This document shows positions 1 to 6,477 of a DNA stretch of 17,571 nt, in pieces; within the stretch, counting starts at the first letter, position 1, and each line of letters opens with the position of its first letter. The notes beneath the pieces are model-generated. The model did no database searches. It was not told where the DNA came from and saw only the letters and a program-made list of their open reading frames with translations. Source of the stretch: Planctomycetota bacterium (GTDB lineage: Bacteria > Planctomycetota > B15-G4); the NCBI GenBank assembly GCA_003644265.1, contig QNBX01000096.1:1-17571 (forward strand), read 5' to 3'. A program made the translations under genes and the position numbers.

Positions 1-1233
1 ATCCCCGCCGCGCTCGCCGCTGCGCTCGCCCTTGCGGCGCCGACGCCCGCGACGCCCGCGCCGGCCCCGGCTCGAGTCGTCATCCTCTTGCTGATCGAGT
101 TCGGCCTCCTCCGCCAAGCGCTGCTGCTCGGCCTGCTCTGAGAGCGGACCAAACAGGCTCAGGCGGCTGCTGGGCAGGAGCCCTGCGGAGTCGGCGTCCG
201 CCACGGCGCGCGTCTCGCCCGCTGCGTCGGCCGGATCAGCGGCCAAAGGAGCGGCGGCACCGGCCTGGGAGATCGAGCCGCTGGCGGCGGAGTCAGCGGG
301 TGGCGTGGCAGCCGCCTCGCCTGCGGGCGCGGTGGCGGCGGCGCCGTCGGCCAGGGTCGCGACGCCAGCGGACGCAGAGGCTTGCGTCACCTCCAGAGGC
401 GCCTCAGCATCCCCGGCCGGGGTCGCCTCGGGCGCGGCGGGAGCCGCTTGGATGTTCAGGCGCAGGCTGGGGCCCTGGGGGGCCGGATCCGCGTCATCGC
501 CGTCGGCGTCCTCGCCCGCATCGACATCGAGGTCATCGGCATCTTCGGCGGCCGCCTGCTCGTCCTCGTCCACATCGAGCGGGTCATAGTCCGCGCCCTC
601 GTCGCCTGCGGACGCGCCGCCCGCTTCGTCGGCCGTGGCCGGGACCGCGAGCGTGTCCTGCCCAGGCTCAGCGCCAGCCCGTGCCGTGTCGGCGGCGGTA
701 TCGGCCTCAGCGGCGCTCGCGTCAGCGCCGTCGCACGCCTCGGCGGCGACCTTGGTCGTCGTCCCAGGCTCTGCGTCGTCGTCCGGCGAGGCGCCGGCGG
801 ACCCGTCCGCGCCCTCCTCAGAGTCGCCGTCGGAGTCGCCGTCGGAGTCGCCCGAGTCGTCGCCGCTTGGCTCCGCCTTGGGAGCCCGCTCGACCACGTC
901 TTCGTCGTGAGCCACCTCACGAGCGGCCTGCACACCGGCCAGCAGCAGCGCGGCGTCCTCGCCCACCGCCTCCATGCACAGGTCGGAGACGTGCAGAAAG
1001 CCCTGCCGCCCGTGGCCAAACTCGATGAACGCGGCGCCGATCGACTTCTCGACGTTGGTCACCTTGGCCTTGTAGACGTTGCCCAGGGTGCTGCCGAGGG
1101 ACTGGCGCTCGATGTAGTACTCGTCCAGCCGCCCCTGCTTCAGGACGGCGATGCGGCTCTCGTCGGGCTCGCTGGCGTTGATGAGAAGCTTGCGCGCGCT
1201 GTTGGGCGCGGTGTTCTTGCGGCGTCTTGCCAT
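1..1233 (-). CDS. rne: Ribonuclease E/G family protein, N-terminal part (gene runs off left edge)
   Basis: RNase E/G enzymes are endoribonucleases that process rRNA and degrade mRNA. The frame is open from ATG at 1233 to the window edge (411 codons). It starts MARRRKNTAPNSARKLLIN and continues with SRIAVLKQGRLDEYYIER and NVYKAKVTNVEKSIGAAFIE, then GRQGFLHVSDL at about residues 75-85. This is the family's N-terminal strand plus the start of its S1 RNA-binding domain. From about residue 105 the sequence becomes a low-complexity Asp/Glu/Ala/Gly/Ser segment. It ends near the edge in a basic SRGRRGRRGRRRRKGER stretch. The catalytic DNase I-like domain and zinc link must lie beyond the window. The first 94 bases overlap the end of the DUF2344 gene, a pairing often seen in bacteria. 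Family assignment is firm; whether it is closer to RNase E or RNase G cannot be decided here. Confidence 0.85.
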   Translation of the reverse strand, partial: MARRRKNTAPNSARKLLINASEPDESRIAVLKQGRLDEYYIERQSLGSTLGNVYKAKVTNVEKSIGAAFIEFGHGRQGFLHVSDLCMEAVGEDAALLLAGVQAAREVAHDEDVVERAPKAEPSGDDSGDSDGDSDGDSEEGADGSAGASPDDDAEPGTTTKVAAEACDGADASAAEADTAADTARAGAEPGQDTLAVPATADEAGGASAGDEGADYDPLDVDEDEQAAAEDADDLDVDAGEDADGDDADPAPQGPSLRLNIQAAPAAPEATPAGDAEAPLEVTQASASAGVATLADGAAATAPAGEAAATPPADSAASGSISQAGAAAPLAADPADAAGETRAVADADSAGLLPSSRLSLFGPLSEQAEQQRLAEEAELDQQEDDDSSRGRRGRRGRRRRKGERSGERGGD

Positions 1234-1889
1234 GTGTCGTCTCCAGGACGACGCACCGAATCGAGCTGCCGGGTGGCGACACCGAACCGGGGCGCAGCAG
1301 CGCCCGCGGCCTGGGCCAGATCACTCAACGCCTGGACCATGGGCCCGGGGCGAGGAGGACGTCCATCCACCGCGACGAGGTTCAACTCCAAGCCACCGCT
1401 CACGGCCTCCGCAGAGACCAGGTGGGGCCGGATGTCCCGCGAGCGACCCTTGCGAGGGTCCTCCACTGGGAACTCGTCGCGTTCCAGCAAATCGTTCAGC
1501 GCGTCAGTTGCGGACCCCGCGTTCTCGAGCACTTCGAGGCGGTAGCGCACCGGGCCGGTCGGGGCCGGGGTGGTTCCCCGCCGCACAGCGACCAGCCGAA
1601 CAGCCCGTGGCAGGGCCGGTGCGAGGCGCGCCGCGACATCCTCGGGCGCGAGGTCCTCTATCAGGTTTAGGTTCACCCACTCGCCTTCGGAGGCCAGGCC
1701 CAGGGGCAGGGCCTCATGAAAGGCGAGCTTGATGTGAGGGTTGAATCCCTCGGTGTATCGCACGGGCAGGCCGGCACGCCGCAGACTCCGCTCCACGATC
1801 CGGGCAAAGTCGAGGTGCCCCAGAAAACGGGCATCCCCGAGCTTGGCCAGGCACAGACTCATGGGGTGGTAGGTGGTGGCAGCGACCAT
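1140..1889 (-). CDS. DUF2344 / TIGR03936-type radical SAM-linked protein
   Basis: The protein of about 249 residues contains LAKLGDARFLGHLDFARIVERSLRRAGLPV followed by YTEGFNPHIKLAFHEALPLG and SEGEWVNLNL. These are the hallmark blocks of the DUF2344 family, which is usually encoded next to, or fused with, a B12-binding radical SAM protein and close to an RNase E/G gene. Its biochemical function is not established. I chose ATG 1889, preceded by GCAGAGAGCC, over an in-frame start at 1952 whose extra 21 residues do not look like the family. A later ATG at 1862 (MSLCLAKLG) is also possible. The last 31 codons overlap the start of the ribonuclease gene in another frame. The radical SAM partner is not in this window. 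Confidence 0.85.
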   Translation of the reverse strand: MVAATTYHPMSLCLAKLGDARFLGHLDFARIVERSLRRAGLPVRYTEGFNPHIKLAFHEALPLGLASEGEWVNLNLIEDLAPEDVAARLAPALPRAVRLVAVRRGTTPAPTGPVRYRLEVLENAGSATDALNDLLERDEFPVEDPRKGRSRDIRPHLVSAEAVSGGLELNLVAVDGRPPRPGPMVQALSDLAQAAGAAAPRFGVATRQLDSVRRPGDDTWQDAARTPRPTARASFSSTPASPTRAASPS

Positions 1890-1962
1890 GGCTCTCTGCT
1901 GAGAGGCCCAGTGTCCGTGGCCCGTCCGGTCGGGAACCGTCCCGATCCACACGGCGGACGAA

Positions 1963-1998
1963 AACGCTGAGACTAGCTCAGACGGACCCCGCTCTCAA
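1963..1998 (-). promoter_or_regulatory. Candidate sigma70-type promoter for the DUF2344-rne pair
   Basis: Read on the minus strand, TTGAGA (1998-1993) and TAGTCT (1975-1970) are separated by exactly 17 bases, giving a predicted start near 1963. This leaves a leader of about 74 bases before ATG 1889. An 8-bp hairpin (GGATCGGGA / TCCCGACC, one GU) lies in that leader at 1928-1947. The element sits in the only sizeable gap (1890-2068) between the HPr gene and DUF2344, so it would start a new transcription unit. Evidence is consensus match and spacing only. Confidence 0.45.
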
Positions 1999-2068
1999 GG
2001 CGGGCGCCAGGGCCCGGGGCCTTAGATCGACTCCAGCCTGCCCCGCGAGGGCCTGCGGAGCCCGGGGC

Positions 2069-2350
2069 TCAGGCCTCTCCGAAGCCCGCGGCCACCAGCT
2101 GCGAGAGGGCCGCCAGCACGGCCAGCCGGTCGTCCCCCGCCGCCGTGATCATCAGTTCGCTGTCCAGGGGCGCCATCAGCCCCATCATCTGGAGCACGCT
2201 GGCGCCGTCCGCCTCGCCGCCCGGACCGCGCACCGTGACCCGCGCGCGGTGCCGCCCCACGACCTTCACGAACTCGCTGATGGGACGGGCGTGTAGCCCC
2301 TGCCGATTCACGATGCGCACGGTGACCGACTCGGTCGGATCGGCCGCCAT
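2069..2350 (-). CDS. HPr-family phosphocarrier protein (NPr-like)
   Basis: HPr passes phosphate from Enzyme I to EIIA proteins of the phosphotransferase system. The 93-residue product has the active-site block NRQGLHARPISEFVKV with the phospho-acceptor His20. It also has a Ser51 block (GASVLQMMGLMA) at the place of the regulatory serine of classical HPr. It starts 5 bases after the stop of the upstream EIIA gene, so the two are almost certainly co-expressed. Its place in an rpoN-hpf-ptsN cluster suggests the nitrogen-type PTS, where the carrier is called NPr. No Enzyme I, HPr kinase or RapZ gene is visible nearby. Confidence 0.93.
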   Translation of the reverse strand: MAADPTESVTVRIVNRQGLHARPISEFVKVVGRHRARVTVRGPGGEADGASVLQMMGLMAPLDSELMITAAGDDRLAVLAALSQLVAAGFGEA

Positions 2351-2355
2351 GCCGC

Positions 2356-2829
2356 TCAGGGCACCCGCTCGCGCAGCACCTCGAGCACCTGCTCGGCCGT
2401 GCTGGCCTGCACGATGAAGCTGCGGAAGTCGGCATCGCGCGCGGCGGCGGAGATCCAGCGCAGGGTGGCCAGGTGCTCCTCCGCGCGGCTGTCGGGCGAG
2501 ACCAGCATGACGAACACCTGCACCGGCTCGCCGTCCACGGCGCGGAAGTCCACGCCGGCGGGCGCACGAGCCACGACGCCGCAGCCCTTGCGCAACTTGG
2601 GCACGCGCGCGTGCGGCATGGCGATGCCCTTGCCGAAGGCCGTGCTGCCACGCTGCTCACGCTCCACCAGCATCTCGAGCACCTGCTCTCGACGGGCGCT
2701 GGGCAGCGACTTGGCGGCCACGGCGTGGGCCACCATCTCCTTCAGGATCCCCGCCTTGTCAACGGCCTCGAGATCAAGCAGCACCGAGTCCGTGTTGAAC
2801 GGTTCAATCAACGACATGCCCGTACTCAT
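2356..2829 (-). CDS. ptsN: PTS EIIA component, nitrogen-type (PtsN-like)
   Basis: The protein (157 residues) is a single EIIA type-2 domain, the length of EIIA-Ntr. The block FGKGIAMPHARVPKLRKG carries the phosphorylated His73. EREQRGSTAFGKG before it and VQVFVMLVSPDSRAEEHL after it are family signatures. In well-studied bacteria this protein does not transport sugar; it regulates potassium and nitrogen metabolism through its phosphorylation state. The ATG overlaps the stop of the upstream hpf gene (ATGA). HPr follows after 5 bases. A second ATG four codons in is an alternative start. No EIIB or EIIC domain is present, which supports a regulatory role. Confidence 0.93.
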   Translation of the reverse strand: MSTGMSLIEPFNTDSVLLDLEAVDKAGILKEMVAHAVAAKSLPSARREQVLEMLVEREQRGSTAFGKGIAMPHARVPKLRKGCGVVARAPAGVDFRAVDGEPVQVFVMLVSPDSRAEEHLATLRWISAAARDADFRSFIVQASTAEQVLEVLRERVP

Positions 2830-3152
2830 GGCTGTTTGTGCGACGTGTTTCCGCGGTGGTGATCCTTCATGCGTTCCTTGGCCCGGATCACCTGGCGCTC
2901 GAGCTTGTCGAGCACGCGATCGATGCAGATCATCACGGACTCGTTGCTGGCATGCCCGACGAAGTGCAGATTGCGGTCAGCCGAGACGTGCACGTCGACG
3001 CAGTGCTGGTCGTGCTCTGCGTCGAGGATGATCTCGATGTGGTTCACCTTGTCGAAGTAGTGCACCAGCTTCTCGGCCTTGCCGATGGCGTAGCTGCGCA
3101 CATCATCGGCGTGCCGGTCGTGGCGATCGGTCAGATCGATGCGGACGGTCAT
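2826..3152 (-). CDS. hpf: Ribosome hibernation promoting factor, short form (HPF/RaiA family)
   Basis: This 108-residue protein has the HPF/YfiA fold signature. It starts MTVRIDLTDRHDRHADDVRSY. KAEKLVHYFDKVNHIEIILDAEHDQ follows, then NLHFVGHASNESVMICIDRVLDKLERQVIRAKERMKDHH. Such proteins bind the 30S decoding centre and silence ribosomes in stationary phase. There is no long C-terminal extension, so it is the short type. I chose ATG 3152 over an in-frame GTG at 3188, because family members begin directly at the first strand. Its stop overlaps the ptsN start by ATGA. The rpoN-(x)-hpf-ptsN order matches the classical sigma-54 cluster; here truA sits in between. Confidence 0.93.
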   Translation of the reverse strand: MTVRIDLTDRHDRHADDVRSYAIGKAEKLVHYFDKVNHIEIILDAEHDQHCVDVHVSADRNLHFVGHASNESVMICIDRVLDKLERQVIRAKERMKDHHRGNTSHKQP

Positions 3153-3202
3153 GGACAGTCTGGTTCGGTGAGGAGGGGACAGCGACACTCGGACGACCCT
3201 CG

Positions 3203-4060
3203 TCAGGTCGACCCCGCCGCGGGCCCCAGGATATCAGGATGCAGCGCCGCCCGCCCGCGCCCGGGCGGCGAGCCCAGCAGCGCGCCCGGGTAATCGACCC
3301 TCAGCAGGCACAAGCCGTGGGCCGGCAGGGCGGCCGGGGCCCGGTTCCGATCGAGGGAATCCAGCAGCTCTGCCACGTCGTCGGGCCGGCGCCGGCCGGC
3401 GCCCACCTCCACCAGCAGGCCGGCCATGAGCCGCACCATGCCGTACAGGAAGCCCTCCCCGCTCACCACGATGGCCAGGCCCCGTGGCAGCGACGCCAGA
3501 CGCACCCGCTGCACCCGTTTGACGGTCCCCCGGCCCGCGGGCATGGCCTTGCTGAGGGCGGTGAAGTCGTGCTCCCCGGTCAGGGCCAAGGCGGCCGCGG
3601 CCATGGCCTCCCGGTCCAAATCGGCGCGCACGGCGTGAAAGCTGCGCCGGCGATGGGGCGGAACGGAGCGCTGCACCGCCTGCTGCCCCCCGGGCTCGTG
3701 GGACAGGTGCAGCGAGTAGGCGTAGGTCTTGCGCACGGCGCTGTGAAGGGCGTGGAAATCGGGGCTCACGGGCCGCGCCGCCAGCACGCGCAGCGACGGC
3801 GGCAGGCGCGCGTTGAGCGCCGGACGCAGGCGCGCGCGGGGAAACCCGACCGGCAGGTCGACATGCGCTACCTGCCCGCGGGCGTGCACGCCCGCGTCGG
3901 TGCGCCCCGCGCCCGTGACCCGCAGGGGCTGCCCGAGCAGCTCCGCCAGCCCCTGTTCGAGCTGGCCTTGAACGGTGGGCGCCCGGGGCTGCACCTGCCA
4001 GCCGTGCAGGCCCCCGCCGTCGTAGGCCAGCAGCAACGCGAGGCGCGTGGTGGCGCTCAC
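3203..4060 (-). CDS. truA: tRNA pseudouridine(38-40) synthase TruA
   Basis: TruA converts uridines 38-40 of the tRNA anticodon stem-loop to pseudouridine. The 285-residue product has LLLAYDGGGLHGWQVQP at the N-terminus and the catalytic block VTGAGRTDAGVHARGQVAH with nucleophile Asp55. It also has HALHSAVRKTYAYSLHL and GEGFLYGMVRLMAGLLVEVG, all diagnostic of TruA. The start is GTG at 4060, overlapping the rpoN stop (GTGA). The last ~25 residues (Gly/Pro/Arg-rich) are poorly conserved. Placement between rpoN and hpf is not the classical enterobacterial order, but translational coupling indicates it belongs to this operon. Confidence 0.95.
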   Translation of the reverse strand: MSATTRLALLLAYDGGGLHGWQVQPRAPTVQGQLEQGLAELLGQPLRVTGAGRTDAGVHARGQVAHVDLPVGFPRARLRPALNARLPPSLRVLAARPVSPDFHALHSAVRKTYAYSLHLSHEPGGQQAVQRSVPPHRRRSFHAVRADLDREAMAAAALALTGEHDFTALSKAMPAGRGTVKRVQRVRLASLPRGLAIVVSGEGFLYGMVRLMAGLLVEVGAGRRRPDDVAELLDSLDRNRAPAALPAHGLCLLRVDYPGALLGSPPGRGRAALHPDILGPAAGST

Positions 4061-5478
4061 GGCTGCCAGGTCCGCCTCGCGCGGGAGGACCCCAGGCCCA
4101 GGGCTTTTCTGTACTTGGTCACGGTGCGGCGGGCGATCTTGAGGCCGTGGCGCTCGGCCACCAGGCCCACGATGGCCTCGTCACTGAGCGGGCGGCTGGT
4201 GTCCTCGGCGGCGATGATGGCGCGCACCAGCTCCTGCACGGCGGCGCGCGACTCGCCCCCGCGGGAGGGTGCGCCAGCGGCCGACCCCATGGGCGTCCCG
4301 TCAGCGGACACTCGCGCGGGCACCTCGCCCGTAAAGAGCTGCTTGAGCGGCACGATGCCGCGCGGCGTCTGCATGGACTTGCCGGCGATGGCCCGGCTGA
4401 CGGTGGAGACGTGCACGCCCAGGGCCTCCGCCACGTCGGCCATACGCATGGGCCGCAGCTTGCTGCGTCCGGACTCCAGGAACTCGGGCTGGCGCTGGAC
4501 GATCTCGTTGGCCACGCGGAACAACGTGTGCTTGCGCTGGGCCACCGCGTCGATCAATGAGCGCGCCGCCTCGATCTTGCCGCGCATGTGCTTGCGCAGC
4601 GCAGGGTCCGTGCCGCGATCGCGCGCCGCCGTCACGCACGCGCGCGAGACGGTCAGGCGCGGCAGCCAGTCGTTCTCGAGCGCGATCTCGTAGTCCTCGC
4701 CGGCACGCAGCACGACGACGTCGGGACGCAGCACCGGCACCTCGTCCCCACCGAAGCTGCGTCCGGGCACCGGGTCGAGGTGGCTGATGGCGTCGATGCC
4801 CGCCAGCACCTCCTCGATGGCGCGGCCCGTCTCGCGCACGATGCGCGGCACGCGGTTGCGCGCGATGTCGTCCAGGTGGTCGAGCACCAGCGTGGCCAGC
4901 AGGGGGTAGTCCTCGCGCGCGGGATCGAGCTGCAGCAGCAGGCACTCCTCCAGGTCGCGGCAGCCCACGCCCGCGGGGTCGAGGCGCTGCACGATGCGCA
5001 GGGCGTGCTCCCGTTCGGCGTCGTCGGGCGGCGGCGACAGCTCCAACGAGAGCTCGCGCAGCGGCAGCTCCAGCCAACCGCGCGAGTTGAGCGCCTCCAC
5101 GATGGCCTGGGCCATGGCCTGATCGCGCGGGGCCAGGTCGGCCTCGTCGAGCTGCCGGGACAGGTGCTCGGTCAAGCTGATCGACGCGGCCGCGGTGGCC
5201 GCCAGCACCTCGCCCGCCGACACCGCGCCCTCCTTCGGCGGGCGCCAGTCGTCGGCGTCGTCGTCCAGCAGCGTGTCGTAGTCGTCGTCCGGCTCGTCGG
5301 GCGCCTCGGCCTCGGCGTCGTGCTCCACCTCCAAGGCCTCGTTCTCCTGCAGCTCCTGCTCCACCAGGGCCACCAGGTCGAGGGCCGGTAGCTGCAGCAC
5401 CTCGATGCGCTGCAGGATCTGTGGCGAGAGGCGCAGCCCCAGCTCCGTTCGCAGGCTCTGGCTGAGTCCCAGCTTCAT
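4057..5478 (-). CDS. rpoN: RNA polymerase sigma-54 factor RpoN
   Basis: RpoN directs RNA polymerase to -24/-12 promoters and needs AAA+ activators. The protein (473 residues) has Region I, rich in Leu/Gln (LRLSPQILQRIEVLQLPALDL). An acidic Region II (about 50-80, DDDYDTLLDDDADDW) follows, then the core-binding domain with RLDPAGVGCRDLEECLLLQL. Next come the helix-turn-helix region (about 344-382, ADVAEALGVHVSTVSRAI, GIVPLKQLF) and the RpoN box ARRTVTKYR at 449-457. A Gly/Ser/Ala-rich spacer of about 20 residues (386-408) precedes the last domain. ATG overlaps the recR stop (ATGA) and the TGA overlaps the truA GTG, so all three are coupled. No -24/-12 promoter was recognised in this window. 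Confidence 0.97.
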   Translation of the reverse strand: MKLGLSQSLRTELGLRLSPQILQRIEVLQLPALDLVALVEQELQENEALEVEHDAEAEAPDEPDDDYDTLLDDDADDWRPPKEGAVSAGEVLAATAAASISLTEHLSRQLDEADLAPRDQAMAQAIVEALNSRGWLELPLRELSLELSPPPDDAEREHALRIVQRLDPAGVGCRDLEECLLLQLDPAREDYPLLATLVLDHLDDIARNRVPRIVRETGRAIEEVLAGIDAISHLDPVPGRSFGGDEVPVLRPDVVVLRAGEDYEIALENDWLPRLTVSRACVTAARDRGTDPALRKHMRGKIEAARSLIDAVAQRKHTLFRVANEIVQRQPEFLESGRSKLRPMRMADVAEALGVHVSTVSRAIAGKSMQTPRGIVPLKQLFTGEVPARVSADGTPMGSAAGAPSRGGESRAAVQELVRAIIAAEDTSRPLSDEAIVGLVAERHGLKIARRTVTKYRKALGLGSSRARRTWQP

Positions 5479-6080
5479 GAGACGCCGTCCATGTCGGCGC
5501 GCCCCGCCAAGGAGTCGCTCAGCATGGCCGCGTTGCTGTACTCGATGGCGCTGCCCGAGGCGATGCCGCGGGCGATGCGCGTGACGCTGACGTCCAGGTC
5601 ACGCAGGGCGCGCTGCACATGCAGCGCCGTGGCGTCGCCCTCGTAGTCCGGGTTGGTGGCCACGATGACCTCGGCGATGCCACCCGCCGCCACGCGCTGC
5701 ACCAGATGCGCCAGGGTCAGATCGCCGGGCTCGATGCCCTCCATGGCGTTCACGTGGCCGAGCAGCACGTGGTAGCGCCCACGCCAGCCGGCGTCCTCGA
5801 AGGCGGCCACGTCCCGGGGCTGCTCCACCACCAGCAGGCGCGCGGCGTCACGCGAGCTGTCGCTGCACAGGCCGCAGGGGTCCTGCTCGGTGAGCGTATG
5901 GCAGACCGAGCAGGCCGTCACGCTGGCGCGCAGCCCCTCGATGGCCGCCGCCAGCTCGGTCACCTCGGCGTCGGGCGCGCGCAGCAGATGAAACGCCAGA
6001 CGCTCGGCCGTGCGCGAACCGACGCCCGGCAGGCACTTGAGCGCATCGACGAGGCGCGAGATCGCGGGAGGCATGGACAT
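5475..6080 (-). CDS. recR: Recombination mediator RecR
   Basis: RecR, with RecO and sometimes RecF, loads RecA on gapped DNA. The 201-residue protein shows the helix-hairpin-helix CLPGVGSRTAERLAFHLL (16-33). It has a four-cysteine zinc finger (Cys57, 60, 69, 72; CSVCHTLTEQDPCGLC) and a Toprim domain starting LLVVEQPRDVAAFED. The C-terminal TRIARGIASGSAIEYSNAAMLSDSL is typical of the family. Length is normal. A second ATG two codons downstream is possible. It follows ebfC with a 30-base gap and overlaps rpoN by ATGA. dnaX-ebfC-recR is one of the most conserved gene orders in bacteria; direct continuation into rpoN is less usual. Confidence 0.97.
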   Translation of the reverse strand: MSMPPAISRLVDALKCLPGVGSRTAERLAFHLLRAPDAEVTELAAAIEGLRASVTACSVCHTLTEQDPCGLCSDSSRDAARLLVVEQPRDVAAFEDAGWRGRYHVLLGHVNAMEGIEPGDLTLAHLVQRVAAGGIAEVIVATNPDYEGDATALHVQRALRDLDVSVTRIARGIASGSAIEYSNAAMLSDSLAGRADMDGVS

Positions 6081-6110
6081 ACCCCGATCCTACCGCCCGA
6101 CCGCGTCCGC

Positions 6111-6416
6111 CTACAGGTCGGGCAGCTTGAGGTCACCCAACAGCTGCCCGCGACGCTGCTCACGCTCGGCGCGCGCGGCGTCCTGAGCCTGGCGCAGCGC
6201 GGCCTTCACGACCTCTGCGATCTGGACGGCATCGCCCGTGGCCACCAGCTCGGGACTCAGCTCGAGCTCGAGCACGGCGCCCTGCCCGTTGACCACGGCC
6301 TGCGCCGCGCCCCCACCGGCCGTACCCGACGTGCGCAGGCCCTCCATGTCCTTCTCGATCTGCTCCAGGTTGTGCTGGAAGTTCTGGGCCTGTTCGAGCA
6401 GATGTTTGAAGTCCAT
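6111..6416 (-). CDS. ebfC: YbaB/EbfC family nucleoid-associated protein
   Basis: A 101-residue protein with the family's layout. An N-terminal helix (MDFKHLLEQAQNFQHNLEQI) is followed by a short Gly-rich turn (GTAGGGA), strands VVNGQGAVLELELSPELV, and a C-terminal helix rich in Ala/Arg/Gln. YbaB/EbfC proteins form dimers that bind DNA and influence nucleoid structure. The position between dnaX and recR is the standard one. There is no strong Shine-Dalgarno, and a gap of 61 bases separates it from dnaX. A start codon choice other than ATG 6416 would cut the first conserved helix. Confidence 0.92.
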   Translation of the reverse strand: MDFKHLLEQAQNFQHNLEQIEKDMEGLRTSGTAGGGAAQAVVNGQGAVLELELSPELVATGDAVQIAEVVKAALRQAQDAARAEREQRRGQLLGDLKLPDL

Positions 6417-6477
6417 GGTGGCAAGGGTGCTCGCTCGGGAGGTGCTTGGAAGAAGGAGGGTGCCAGCCGCGCCGGGC

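Noticed and set aside
382..1545. 387-residue plus-strand frame over the RNase E/G and DUF2344 genes
   Set aside because: The opposite strand carries clear RNase E/G and DUF2344 motifs. This frame has none.
2051..2074. GAGCCCGGGGCTC palindrome at the end of the HPr gene as a terminator
   Set aside because: The stem overlaps the stop codon, has almost no loop and lacks a T-tract, so it is not a convincing terminator.
3239..4693. 484-residue open frame on the plus strand
   Set aside because: It lies antisense to truA and rpoN, is rich in Arg/Gly/His/Gln and has no family motifs. It is a by-product of high GC at third codon positions.
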